Shown: positions 49,978 through 58,520 of the stretch, piece after piece | Layout of the letters: each line of letters begins with the position of its first letter | Numbering within the stretch: position 1 is the stretch's first letter | Assembly (NCBI GenBank): GCA_017626015.1 | Contig: JAGAJO010000012.1 | Span: 62,001 to 126,000 of the forward strand | DNA from: Ruminococcus sp. | GTDB taxonomy: Bacteria > Bacillota > Clostridia > Oscillospirales > Ruminococcaceae | Reading direction: 5' to 3' | DNA length: 64,000 nucleotides | Position numbers and translations under genes: made by a program | The notes under the pieces: generated by a model | What the model saw: the letters and a program-made list of their open reading frames with translations, nothing else | Told to the model about the DNA's origin: nothing | Database searches by the model: none

Positions 49978-52536
49978 ATGAACAGTTTAAAATTTTCCGT
50001 AAGCGGAATGACCTGCGCAGCCTGTCAGTCCCATGTGGAAAAGGCGGTAGGATCGGTAGAGGGCGTTTCAGAGGTAAGCGTAAGTCTGCTGACAAATTCA
50101 ATGCTGGTAAGCTTTGACTCTCCTGCCGACAGCAAAAAAATATGTGAAGCGGTCTCCAGGGCAGGATACTCGGCTTCACCGGCAGACAGTTCTGTAAAGG
50201 GCAGAAGCTCCCCCCGCAGAGAGCCTGAGGATACGGAAATGCCAAAGCTGAAAAAAAGGCTTATAGCCTCAATAGCGCTGCTTATCCCGCTTATGTACGT
50301 TTCAATGGGCGGGATCATGTGGGGCTGGCATATGCCCTCGTTTTTAAGTGAGGATCCCATTGCCGCAGGGATATATCAGCTTGTGCTCACCTCGCTGATA
50401 ATGGTGATAAATCAGAAGTTTTTCATAAGCGGCTTCAAGGGACTTATAAACCGTTCGCCGAATATGGATACGCTGGTGGCTATGGGAAGCTCGGCGGCGT
50501 TCATATACTCGCTGTGGCAGCTTTTTGAAATGTCCTCGCTTGTCATGGAAAGTAAATTTGACGCAGCACGGCATTGTCTCCACGGACTTTATTTTGAATC
50601 CGCAGCAATGATACTGGCTCTTATCACCGTGGGAAAAACTCTGGAAGCAAGAAGCAAGGGCAAGACCACAAATGCGATAAAGGCGCTTATGGAGCTTGCA
50701 CCGAAAACCGCCCATGTTATACGTGACGGCAAAGAGATCACTATTCCTGCGGAAGAGCTGATCGCAGGAGAAAAATTCGTAGTCAAGCCCGGGGAGAGCA
50801 TTCCGGCGGACGGAGTCGTTGTAAGCGGAGAGAGCGCAGTAAACGAATCTGCGCTTACGGGCGAAAGCATACCCGTTGACAAGACTGCGGGAGACAGGGT
50901 CAGCGCTGCGACCGTCAACCAGAACGGCGCACTCGTCTGCACAGCCTCCCACGTCAGCGGCGACACGGCTCTGGACAGGATAATCGAAATGGTGGAAAAC
51001 GCTGCGGCAACCAAAGCTCCCATAGCAAAGATCGCAGACAGGGTATCTGGGATCTTTGTTCCCGCAGTCATCTGTATTGCTCTGATAACGGGAGCAGTCT
51101 GGCTGCTTGCAGGACAAGCCTTCGGCTATGCTCTTGCGAGAGCAATAAGCGTGCTGGTGATAAGCTGTCCATGCGCCCTGGGACTTGCAACGCCCGTAGC
51201 TATCATGGTCGGCAGCGGACAGGGAGCAAAAAACGGCGTACTTTTTAAAACAGCGGCAGCTCTAGAATCGGCAGGAAGAACTCAGATAGCCGTCCTTGAC
51301 AAAACAGGCACCGTCACCGAAGGCAAGCCCCAAGCGACTGATATTATCCCTGCGGACGGCTGTGATACCGCAACGCTGCTTGAATGCGCTCTTGCTCTGG
51401 AGGAAAAATCGGAGCATCCTCTTGCAAAGGCTGTGACCGCAAAGGCTGAGGAAATGAAGATCACCGCCGTGTCAGCTGAAAGCTTCAAAGCCTTGCCGGG
51501 ACACGGGGTCTCTGGAACAGTGGGAGGAAAGCAGGCTATCGGCGGCAACGCTGCTCTCATGGAAGAAAAAGGACTTCTCGGCGTTAAGCTTAAGGCTGAG
51601 GGCGAAAGACTGTCGGAGGAGGGAAAAACTCCGCTGTATTTTGCGCTGGATAATAAAATGCTGGGCATAATCGCCGTTGCAGACGTGGTCAAATCCGACA
51701 GCCTTAAAGCTGTAAACGAGCTTAAAGCTATGGGTATAGAGGTCGTGATGCTGACCGGAGACAATTCACGCACCGCAAAGGCTATCGGCTCTCAGGTCGG
51801 AATAGATCATGTGGTCTCCGACGTTCTTCCCGCCGATAAGGAATCCGTTGTGAAAAAGCTATCCGCATACGGAAAAACAGCTATGGTAGGCGACGGTATA
51901 AACGATGCTCCTGCGCTGACCTCCGCTGACACAGGCATTGCCATAGGAGCGGGGGCAGAAGTAGCAATAGACGCAGCTGACGTTGTTCTGATGAATTCCC
52001 GTCTGTCCGACGTATGCGCAGCGATACGGCTGTCACGGAGGACGCTGAAAAACATACATGAAAATCTGTTCTGGGCATTTTTCTACAACTGCATAGGCAT
52101 TCCCCTTGCGGCGGGTCTGTTTATCCCGATCTTCGGCTGGGAGCTTGATCCCATGTTCGGAGCCGCTGCAATGAGCCTTTCCAGCTTCTGCGTAGTCACA
52201 AACGCTCTCAGACTGAATATGGTCGACCCGACATCTCCAAAAAAGGACAGGGCAGGACGCAAGGTTATTCTGCCGGAAAACATTTTCGGCGTTAACGATA
52301 CAAATAATAAAACGGAGGTAAAAATTATGACAAAAACACTTTACGTAGACGGAATGATGTGTCAGCACTGCGTTTCACACGTCAAGAAGAGCCTTGAGGC
52401 AATAGACGGCGTAGAAAATGCCGACGTAGATCTTGAGGGAAAAAAGGCAGTTATAACCATGACAAAGGATATCAAGGACGATCTTATAAAAGACGTCGTT
52501 GCCGAAGCAGGCTATACGCCGCTGAATATCGAATAG
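49978..52536 (+). CDS. copA: Copper-exporting P1B-type ATPase with a C-terminal CopZ-like domain
   Basis: An 852-residue P1B-1 ATPase. N-terminal heavy-metal domain [16 protein letters not shown] (CxxC). Membrane helices include [12 protein letters not shown] (CPC ion site). The cytoplasmic loops have TGES in [19 protein letters not shown] (phosphorylated Asp), SEHPLAKAV and [10 protein letters not shown]. After the last helix, residues ~784-852 form a second metal domain ([18 protein letters not shown]) identical in form to CopZ, joined in frame. The start at 49978 has AGAGG 9 bp upstream. It exports Cu(I) across the membrane. The C-terminal domain has its own ribosome binding site; see the nested feature. 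Confidence 0.95.
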   Translation: MNSLKFSVSGMTCAACQSHVEKAVGSVEGVSEVSVSLLTNSMLVSFDSPADSKKICEAVSRAGYSASPADSSVKGRSSPRREPEDTEMPKLKKRLIASIALLIPLMYVSMGGIMWGWHMPSFLSEDPIAAGIYQLVLTSLIMVINQKFFISGFKGLINRSPNMDTLVAMGSSAAFIYSLWQLFEMSSLVMESKFDAARHCLHGLYFESAAMILALITVGKTLEARSKGKTTNAIKALMELAPKTAHVIRDGKEITIPAEELIAGEKFVVKPGESIPADGVVVSGESAVNESALTGESIPVDKTAGDRVSAATVNQNGALVCTASHVSGDTALDRIIEMVENAAATKAPIAKIADRVSGIFVPAVICIALITGAVWLLAGQAFGYALARAISVLVISCPCALGLATPVAIMVGSGQGAKNGVLFKTAAALESAGRTQIAVLDKTGTVTEGKPQATDIIPADGCDTATLLECALALEEKSEHPLAKAVTAKAEEMKITAVSAESFKALPGHGVSGTVGGKQAIGGNAALMEEKGLLGVKLKAEGERLSEEGKTPLYFALDNKMLGIIAVADVVKSDSLKAVNELKAMGIEVVMLTGDNSRTAKAIGSQVGIDHVVSDVLPADKESVVKKLSAYGKTAMVGDGINDAPALTSADTGIAIGAGAEVAIDAADVVLMNSRLSDVCAAIRLSRRTLKNIHENLFWAFFYNCIGIPLAAGLFIPIFGWELDPMFGAAAMSLSSFCVVTNALRLNMVDPTSPKKDRAGRKVILPENIFGVNDTNNKTEVKIMTKTLYVDGMMCQHCVSHVKKSLEAIDGVENADVDLEGKKAVITMTKDIKDDLIKDVVAEAGYTPLNIE
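52327..52536 (+). CDS. copZ: CopZ-like copper chaperone nested in frame at the 3' end of copA
   Basis: A GGAGG at 52313-52319 lies 7-8 bp before an ATG at 52327, and the 69-residue product [15 protein letters not shown]..., ending GYTPLNIE, is a complete CopZ-type chaperone (CxxC, beta-alpha-beta-beta-alpha-beta). The frame is the same as copA, with no stop between. The cell may therefore make both a CopA with a tethered CopZ domain and free CopZ from one frame. Alternatively the copA stop was lost by a recent mutation. Confidence 0.6.
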   Translation: MTKTLYVDGMMCQHCVSHVKKSLEAIDGVENADVDLEGKKAVITMTKDIKDDLIKDVVAEAGYTPLNIE

Positions 52537-52557
52537 AACAGATCACACAGCGCAAAC

Positions 52558-52595
52558 AAGGGGCAGCCCTCTATCGCAGGGCATGCCCCTCTTTT
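52558..52595 (+). terminator. copA terminator
   Basis: GGGGCAGCCCT pairs with AGGGCATGCCCC around CTATCGC, followed by TCTTTT. Confidence 0.85.
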
Positions 52596-52724
52596 CAAAC
52601 AGTCCACCGGACTGTTTGAAAATTCACCCTATGCGGAGCTCCTGCGTATGGGGAGTTTCGCTCCTGCGGGAGCGACAAGGGGCGCTGCCCCCTTGACCCC
52701 CGCAAGCGCTCTAGCGCCGCGCTT
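52592..52724. repeat. Run of four strong hairpins in the copA-dnaJ gap
   Basis: In sequence: TTTTCAAACAGTCC/GGACTGTTTGAAAA (14-bp perfect, 52592-52622); TCGCTCC/GGAGCGA (52658-52675); CAAGGGG/CCCCCTTG (52676-52695); CAAGCGC/GCGCTTG (52702-52724). No gene is seen. The GC-rich block is unlike its surroundings. It may be a degraded repeat element or a structured RNA. Confidence 0.55.
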
Positions 52725-52765
52725 GAGCCTGCGCTTTAATTTCCCAAAGGGCTTTTCTACAAGCT

Positions 52766-52801
52766 GAAGCGGGGACGGTAAACAATTACCGTCCCCGCTT
52801 C
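52766..52801. terminator. Bidirectional terminator between copA and dnaJ
   Basis: GAAGCGGGGACGGTAA and TTACCGTCCCCGCTTC form a 16-bp perfect stem with a 4-nt loop, one base from the dnaJ stop. Confidence 0.8.
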
Positions 52802-52802
52802 G

Positions 52803-53945
52803 TTATTTGAATTTATCCTTAAGCTTGTCAAAGAATGTTTTTCTCTTGGCATAATTTTTATCACCGAGAGACTTTTCAAATTCTCTGAGCTTTTCCTTCT
52901 GCTCCTTGGTCAGGTTTTTAGGTACCTCTACGTTAACACGGACATAATGATCTCCTCTGTCGCTTCTGTTGACCTTTTTGATACCCTTGCCCCTTAGACG
53001 GAAAACCGTGCTTGTCTGGGTTCCCTCGGGAACGGTGTACTTTACCTTGCCGTCAACGGTAGGCACAGTGATCTCATCGCCGAGAGTCGCCTGAGCGTAA
53101 GTAAGAGGGATCTCGGTCCACACATCGTAGCCGTCTCTCTCAAAAATAGGATCGGGCCGTACAGTGACGTTGATATGAAGATCTCCGTTAGGACCGCCGT
53201 TTATACCGCTGTTTCCTTCACCGCCTACACGGAGAGTCTGTCCGTCGTCGATTCCGGCAGGGATCTCGATCTCCTTTTCCACCGTCTTTTTGGCTCTGCC
53301 CTGACCCCCGCAGGTACGGCAGGGATTATCAACTACCTTACCCTTTCCTCCGCAGCGTGAGCAAACCGAGGACTGTGAAATATTTCCGAAGGGCGTCCTC
53401 TGAGTGACTCTTACCTGTCCTGTTCCGTGACAGTCCGGACAGGTCTTGGGGCTGGAGCCTGCCGCCGCACCGGTACCGTGACAATCGGGACACTGCTCTG
53501 AGCGGTTGAGCCTTACCTTGACCTTCTTTCCCTTGCACGCCTCCATAAAATCTATAACTATGTTTGCACGGATATCCTCGCCCCGTCTGGGAGCGTTAGG
53601 ATTAGCCGAACGTCCTCCGCCGAAGCCTCCGAATCCTCCGAAAAACGTATCGAAAATATCGCTCATATCGCTGAAGCCGCCAAAACCCGATCCTCCGGCT
53701 CCCCCGCCGTAATTCGGGTCTACACCGGCATGACCGAACTGATCGTATCTGGCTCGCTTATCCTTATCCGAAAGTATCTCGTAGGCTTCGTTAACTTCCT
53801 TGAATTTTTCCTCACATTCCTTATCACCTGGGTGCAGATCGGGGTGATACTGCTTTGCAAGCTTTCGGAAAGCCTTTTTTAGCTCGTCGTCCGACGCACC
53901 CTTCTGCACGCCGAGGACTTCGTAGTAATCTCTTTTTTCAGCCAT
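52803..53945 (-). CDS. dnaJ: Chaperone DnaJ
   Basis: A 380-residue type I J-protein. J domain with HPD in [10 protein letters not shown], a Gly/Phe-rich linker ([23 protein letters not shown]), and four CxxCxGxG zinc motifs (CPDCHGTG twice, [16 protein letters not shown]). The C-terminal substrate domains have [13 protein letters not shown] and [15 protein letters not shown]. It stimulates DnaK ATPase and delivers clients. Last gene of hrcA-grpE-dnaK-dnaJ; a 70-bp gap separates it from dnaK. Confidence 0.98.
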   Translation of the reverse strand: MAEKRDYYEVLGVQKGASDDELKKAFRKLAKQYHPDLHPGDKECEEKFKEVNEAYEILSDKDKRARYDQFGHAGVDPNYGGGAGGSGFGGFSDMSDIFDTFFGGFGGFGGGRSANPNAPRRGEDIRANIVIDFMEACKGKKVKVRLNRSEQCPDCHGTGAAAGSSPKTCPDCHGTGQVRVTQRTPFGNISQSSVCSRCGGKGKVVDNPCRTCGGQGRAKKTVEKEIEIPAGIDDGQTLRVGGEGNSGINGGPNGDLHINVTVRPDPIFERDGYDVWTEIPLTYAQATLGDEITVPTVDGKVKYTVPEGTQTSTVFRLRGKGIKKVNRSDRGDHYVRVNVEVPKNLTKEQKEKLREFEKSLGDKNYAKRKTFFDKLKDKFK

Positions 53946-54015
53946 AAAATATCACTCCTGACAAGGCTGTACCTCTGCCTTGAAAACAAAGCAGAGGCTG
54001 CCTGAATTTATTTGA

Positions 54016-55893
54016 TTAATCAGCGTCAGTGAACTCGGCGTCGATAACGTCGTCTCCGCCGTTGCTGCCCGGATCGTTTCCGGGATTTCCTCCCATTCCG
54101 CCCATATTCATATTATTGGGGTCGAAGCCCTGGGCGCCGCCCTGAGCCTGCGCAGCCTGCTGATATACCTTGGTCGCAACCGCCTGGAAGGTCTCCTCAA
54201 GCTCCTTGTGCTTAGCCTTGATAGCCTCTATATCGGTACCCTTGAGAGCTTCCTTAAGAGCGTCGATCTTAGCCTGACAATTTGCCTTGTCGTTTGCGTC
54301 TACCTTATCACCGAAATCCTTAAGGGATTTTTCAGCCTGGAATGCAAGCTGATCCGCCTGATTTCTTGCGTCTACCTCTTCCTTCTTCTTGGAGTCCTCA
54401 GCCGCAAAAGCCTCAGCCTCCTTGACAGCCTTGTCTATATCCTCCTTGGACATATTTGTAGAGGATGTTATAGTAATGTTCTGCTCCTTGCCGGTACCGA
54501 GATCCTTTGCGGAAACGTGTACTATTCCGTTGGCGTCGATATCGAAGGTTACCTCGATCTGGGGTACTCCTCTGGGAGCGGGAGCGATTCCGTCAAGTCT
54601 GAACATACCCAGCTGCTTGTTATCCTTTGCGAACTCACGCTCACCCTGAAGGACGTTTATATCAACGGCAGACTGATTATCCGCAGCTGTCGAGAATATC
54701 TGCGACTTCTTTGTAGGAATAGTCGTGTTTCTCTCGATGATCTTTGTGCAGATACCGCCCATGGTCTCAAGACCCAGAGACAGAGGAGTTACGTCAAGCA
54801 GCAGCAGACCGTCCTTTACGTCGCCGCCCAAGACTCCGCCCTGATATGCAGCTCCGAGAGCTACGCACTCGTCGGGGTTGATGCCCTTGAAAGGCTCCTT
54901 TCCAAGATATTTCTTAACTGCGTTCTGAACTGCGGGAATTCTTGAAGATCCGCCGACCATAAGCACCTTCTGGAGGTCGCCTGCGGAAAGTCCCGAGTCT
55001 GACAGAGCCTGTCTTACAGGTCCCATTGTAGCCTCTACCAGATCTGCGGTCATTTCGTTGAATTTAGCCTGCGTAAGAGTCATTTCCAGATTCTTGGGAG
55101 TCGTTGTGGCAGCATCTACTGCAATAAACGGCAGGCTGATCGTAGATGAAGGAGTTGAGGAAAGCTCTATCTTGGCTTTCTCGGCTGCTTCCTTGAGTCT
55201 CTGCATAGCCATGCTGTCCTTGGAGAGATCGATGCCCTCCTGGTTCTTGAATTCCTTGACCATCCAGTCAATGATCCTCTGGTCGAAATCGTCTCCGCCG
55301 AGACGGTTGTTACCTGCCGTAGCAAGCACCTCCGTAACTCCGTCACCCATCTCAATGATAGAAACGTCGAAGGTTCCGCCGCCCAGATCGTAAACCATGA
55401 TCTTCTGATCGTCTTCCTTATCGATACCGTAGGAAAGCGCCGCAGCGGTAGGCTCATTGATGATCCTCTTTACGGTAAGACCTGCTATCTGACCTGCGTC
55501 CTTGGTAGCCTGTCTCTGTGCGTCGGTAAAGTATGCGGGAACGGTTATAACAGCCTCGGTAACAGTCTCGCCCAGATAAGCCTCAGCGTCAGACTTAAGC
55601 TTCTGGAGTATCATAGCAGAGATCTCCTGAGGGGTGTACTCCTTGCCGCCCATTTTAGCCTTATAGTCCGAACCCATATGTCTCTTTATCGAGATGATCG
55701 TATTGTCGTGATTGATAACAGCCTGTCTCTTGGCGACCTGACCTACAAGTCTGTCGCCGTTTTTTGAAACGCCCACAACGGACGGGGTCGTTCTTGCGCC
55801 CTCGCTGTTGGGGATAACGACTGCCTCGCCGCCCTCCATAACAGCTACGCACGAATTAGTTGTACCTAGATCTATACCTATAATTTTGCTCAT
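54016..55893 (-). CDS. dnaK: Chaperone DnaK (Hsp70)
   Basis: A 625-residue Hsp70. Nucleotide-binding domain motifs [31 protein letters not shown], and [11 protein letters not shown]; linker [14 protein letters not shown] starting the substrate domain; a helical lid and a Gly/Asn-rich C-terminus ending [12 protein letters not shown]. The start at 55893 is chosen by homology and AAAGGACTTG upstream; the frame stays open further 5' but that part is the intergenic leader. Works with GrpE and DnaJ; CIRCE-controlled. Confidence 0.98.
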   Translation of the reverse strand: MSKIIGIDLGTTNSCVAVMEGGEAVVIPNSEGARTTPSVVGVSKNGDRLVGQVAKRQAVINHDNTIISIKRHMGSDYKAKMGGKEYTPQEISAMILQKLKSDAEAYLGETVTEAVITVPAYFTDAQRQATKDAGQIAGLTVKRIINEPTAAALSYGIDKEDDQKIMVYDLGGGTFDVSIIEMGDGVTEVLATAGNNRLGGDDFDQRIIDWMVKEFKNQEGIDLSKDSMAMQRLKEAAEKAKIELSSTPSSTISLPFIAVDAATTTPKNLEMTLTQAKFNEMTADLVEATMGPVRQALSDSGLSAGDLQKVLMVGGSSRIPAVQNAVKKYLGKEPFKGINPDECVALGAAYQGGVLGGDVKDGLLLLDVTPLSLGLETMGGICTKIIERNTTIPTKKSQIFSTAADNQSAVDINVLQGEREFAKDNKQLGMFRLDGIAPAPRGVPQIEVTFDIDANGIVHVSAKDLGTGKEQNITITSSTNMSKEDIDKAVKEAEAFAAEDSKKKEEVDARNQADQLAFQAEKSLKDFGDKVDANDKANCQAKIDALKEALKGTDIEAIKAKHKELEETFQAVATKVYQQAAQAQGGAQGFDPNNMNMGGMGGNPGNDPGSNGGDDVIDAEFTDAD

Positions 55894-56123
55894 AAAATCA
55901 AGTCCTTTCTTAATTTCATTGGACCTCCTCGGGAACTTACAAAGCACCGTCTTTCTTGTCTGTTTTGCCCTGTGCTTTGAGCCGCTCCCTTGAAATACAT
56001 ACAGTATTCCTGCGGTCGAGCCGCTTTGCACAGAACAAAATATCCTTCGGAATCCGGCACTTCTCCAGTTTCCGGGAAGATCTATTATTTAAGATGAAAA
56101 ATCATCTTTGTGCCTTTTTTGAT

Positions 56124-56705
56124 TTACGGATTTGCGACAACGACCATTGCATACCTTATGACCTTATCGCCTATTTTATAGCCCTTCTGGAAAACCTTGG
56201 CTACCTCGTTTTCTCCAAGCTCCGGATCGTCTATCTGGCTTACTGCGTTTGCGACATTTGCGTCAAAGGTCTCTCCCAGAGGATCTATGATCTCCACGCC
56301 AAGCTTTGCAAGCATATCGCCGAACTGCTTGAATATCATTTCAACACCCTGCTTGTATGCGGTGTCCTGAGTTTCCGCCGCCAACGCCCTTTCAAAGTTA
56401 TCAAATACCGGCAGGATCTCTTTCAGCGTATTGCCCTTTACGGTGTCTGTAAGCTCCAGCCTTTCCTTTGCGGAACGCTTTCTGAAATTATCGTATTCTG
56501 CCATAAGCCTGAGATACTTATCCTTGCTCTGTGCAAGCTCATCCTCCAGCCTTGCCTTTTCATCCGGCTCATCTTCGGCTGTGTTCTCAGTCTCCTCAGC
56601 TGCGGGAGCTTCCTGCTCATCCTGTGCCGCAGTATCTTCCTCCGCTGCCTTCTCAGTAGCGCTTTCCTCCTGCTTTTCATTTTCAAGCTCTATATCCTTA
56701 GCCAT
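56124..56705 (-). CDS. grpE: Nucleotide exchange factor GrpE
   Basis: A 193-residue protein. The first ~60 residues are acidic and disordered (ENEKQEESATEKAAEEDT). The coiled coil contains KDKYLRLMAEYDNFRKRSAK, and the C-terminal head has VFDNFERALAA and IIDPLGETFDANVANAV. It promotes ADP release from DnaK. The start at 56705 is preferred over the ATG at 56726, which overlaps the hrcA stop and has no binding site. Confidence 0.96.
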   Translation of the reverse strand: MAKDIELENEKQEESATEKAAEEDTAAQDEQEAPAAEETENTAEDEPDEKARLEDELAQSKDKYLRLMAEYDNFRKRSAKERLELTDTVKGNTLKEILPVFDNFERALAAETQDTAYKQGVEMIFKQFGDMLAKLGVEIIDPLGETFDANVANAVSQIDDPELGENEVAKVFQKGYKIGDKVIRYAMVVVANP

Positions 56706-56725
56706 TTTAAATCGCCTGCCTTTCA

Positions 56726-57742
56726 TTATTCACTGATGTCTTCGTCATCCTTTTGCGAAAGCATATCCGTTATTCTCTGGGTGAAATACTCAAGATAAGG
56801 TATGAATTTCGCATAATCCAGACGCATAGGACCTATCAGTCCCAGCGCACCCGCCTTATGTCCGTCCTTTGAGAAAGGGGCGGTTATCATTGAGGAGTTG
56901 TGGATAACAAAATCGTCCTTTTCGGGGGAAAACATAACATTCAGCCCGGTAAATGTTTCATCGATAAAATTCCGCAGCTCCTTCTGATTATCCAGGAAGG
57001 ATATTATTTCATTCTGATTGAAATCCTTGCAGGTAAGCAGATTTTTCTGTCCCTTTACGGTGATGTCAGCGCCCATTTCCTTTGTCATCTTGAAAAGCTC
57101 CGATACCAGAGGAGAAAGACTCATCATATACGTTCCCATAGCTTCGGAAAGTCTTTCGATGTAAGAATCCGAAAGCTCTCCCAAAGGTATTCCGCTGAGG
57201 TTTTCCCGGACAAAGTTGTCAAAGAAATCAAGCTGTTCTTCGGTCAGATCAAACTCCAGTCTGCACACCTTATTGCGTATCGCACCGTTTGAGGTTATCA
57301 TCAGTATAACGTACATCCTCTTGCCGGTCGGAATGACCTCAACCTTGGAAATAATGGAAAACTTCGGGGTGGAATTAGCCACCACCGTTGCGCAGTTGGT
57401 CAGCTCAGCCAATGCAAGGGATGCGCTTTCCACCAGATCCTCCTCGGTAACAAAATCCCTGGGGAGCATTGAATCCAGTCTGGATTTTTCCTCCTCCGTC
57501 AGCGGATCCTGCTCCATAAGGCTGTCCACATACAGGCGGTAGCCGTTATACGTGGGGACCCTTCCCGCAGATGTATGAGGCTGCTCGAGGTAGCCCTGCT
57601 TTTCAAGCTCTGCCATTTCGTTGCGTATAGTTGCCGATGAAGCCTTGACATGAGACATGATAGCCTTTGAGCCTACCGGTTCCCCCGTGATGATGTACTC
57701 GTCTACCACGGCTGTCAGGATCTTAAGTTTTCTGTCGTCCAT
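56726..57742 (-). CDS. hrcA: Heat-inducible repressor HrcA
   Basis: A 338-residue repressor with an N-terminal winged helix (DDRKLKILTAVVDEYIITGE, GSKAIMSHVKASSATIRNEM, QGYLEQPHTSAGRVPTYNGY) followed by the dimerisation and inserted domains (GPMRLDYAKFIPYLEYFTQR near the C-terminus). It binds CIRCE and is kept active by GroEL in other Firmicutes. The start at 57742 has AGGTGAG upstream. First gene of the heat-shock operon. Confidence 0.97.
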   Translation of the reverse strand: MDDRKLKILTAVVDEYIITGEPVGSKAIMSHVKASSATIRNEMAELEKQGYLEQPHTSAGRVPTYNGYRLYVDSLMEQDPLTEEEKSRLDSMLPRDFVTEEDLVESASLALAELTNCATVVANSTPKFSIISKVEVIPTGKRMYVILMITSNGAIRNKVCRLEFDLTEEQLDFFDNFVRENLSGIPLGELSDSYIERLSEAMGTYMMSLSPLVSELFKMTKEMGADITVKGQKNLLTCKDFNQNEIISFLDNQKELRNFIDETFTGLNVMFSPEKDDFVIHNSSMITAPFSKDGHKAGALGLIGPMRLDYAKFIPYLEYFTQRITDMLSQKDDEDISE

Positions 57743-57762
57743 ATTCTCACCTGCCTTAACGT

Positions 57763-57771
57763 TTAGCACTC
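57763..57771 (-). promoter_or_regulatory. Extra CIRCE half-site
   Basis: TTAGCACTC on the plus strand (GAGTGCTAA on the minus strand), 14 bp downstream of the full CIRCE and just before hrcA. It could bind HrcA weakly or be a duplication remnant. Confidence 0.6.
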
Positions 57772-57785
57772 ATAAAGCCTAAGCG

Positions 57786-57812
57786 TTAGCACTCATTCTC
57801 TTTGAGTGCTAA
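57786..57812. promoter_or_regulatory. CIRCE operator
   Basis: TTAGCACTC, nine bases, GAGTGCTAA: a perfect CIRCE, placed directly downstream of the hrcA promoter -10, the expected HrcA binding site. Confidence 0.97.
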
Positions 57813-57816
57813 ATAT

Positions 57817-57845
57817 AGTTTATACCTTTTTTTCATTTTTGTCAA
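57817..57845 (-). promoter_or_regulatory. hrcA operon promoter TTGACA-17-TAAACT
   Basis: -35 at 57840-57845, -10 at 57817-57822 on the minus strand, followed at once by CIRCE. Confidence 0.8.
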
Positions 57846-57925
57846 GGGCTTTTACATTATTTTTTCACCAAACTTGAAAATTATTTTACAGTAAAACTGG
57901 CAATATTGCACAACTGCACAAAAAA

Positions 57926-57948
57926 GCGGGCGAACAGCGTTCGCCCGC
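57926..57948 (-). terminator. Terminator after the zinc-ribbon gene at 57972
   Basis: GCGGGCGAAC/GTTCGCCCGC, a 10-bp perfect stem; the minus strand continues TTTTTT. Confidence 0.85.
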
Positions 57949-57971
57949 AGGGAATGCGGAATCATTTATCT

Positions 57972-58463
57972 TTACAGCTTCTCACAGAGATATTTTTCCG
58001 GAACATTATACCCAAGCTCTTTGAGCTGATTTGCATACTCATAATTTTCAAGCCGCTCCTCCGACTCCTGCATGAGCTTTCTGAAACGCTTTTCCTTTGA
58101 GCCGGTTTTGATCTGTACTGCGTCAATGACCGCTATAAGCATGATAGCCCCGGATAATATCATTATCATATACCATGAGGTATGATAATACTGCTGATAG
58201 TGCTTTTCAAAGTAAAGCAGCGTATACGCCAGAACAAAAAACGTAAGTCCCAGCAGTCCCATTTTTTTATCCCTGCCGTAGGAGAATTCCGAGGAGGGCA
58301 TTCCTTCAGCCGCTATTTCGTGAAAACAGCGGTCGACATACTTTTCTCCGCATTTTTTACAGATCTTTATGGGACTTCCGTAATATCTCCTGTTAGGATT
58401 ATAGGAAGCTATCCTGGCTCCGCAGTGAGGACAAAACCCGCTTGTTGACGGTATATATTCCAT
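57972..58463 (-). CDS. Zinc-ribbon two-helix membrane protein
   Basis: A 163-residue protein. An N-terminal double zinc ribbon has CPHCGARI and CKKCGEKYVDRC. Two membrane helices follow (MGLLGLTFFVLAYTLLYF; WYMIMILSGAIMLIAVIDAV), then a charged helical tail (KRFRKLMQESEERLENYEY). The start at 58463 has GGGGGGG 4 bp upstream. It follows valS on the same strand with a ~57-bp gap and ends before a terminator, so it may be co-transcribed. Function unknown. Confidence 0.75.
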   Translation of the reverse strand: MEYIPSTSGFCPHCGARIASYNPNRRYYGSPIKICKKCGEKYVDRCFHEIAAEGMPSSEFSYGRDKKMGLLGLTFFVLAYTLLYFEKHYQQYYHTSWYMIMILSGAIMLIAVIDAVQIKTGSKEKRFRKLMQESEERLENYEYANQLKELGYNVPEKYLCEKL

Positions 58464-58520
58464 ACAACCCCCCCTTGACAAATTCAGACGTAAATTATTA
58501 CGTTCCTTTATCGCAGTCCT

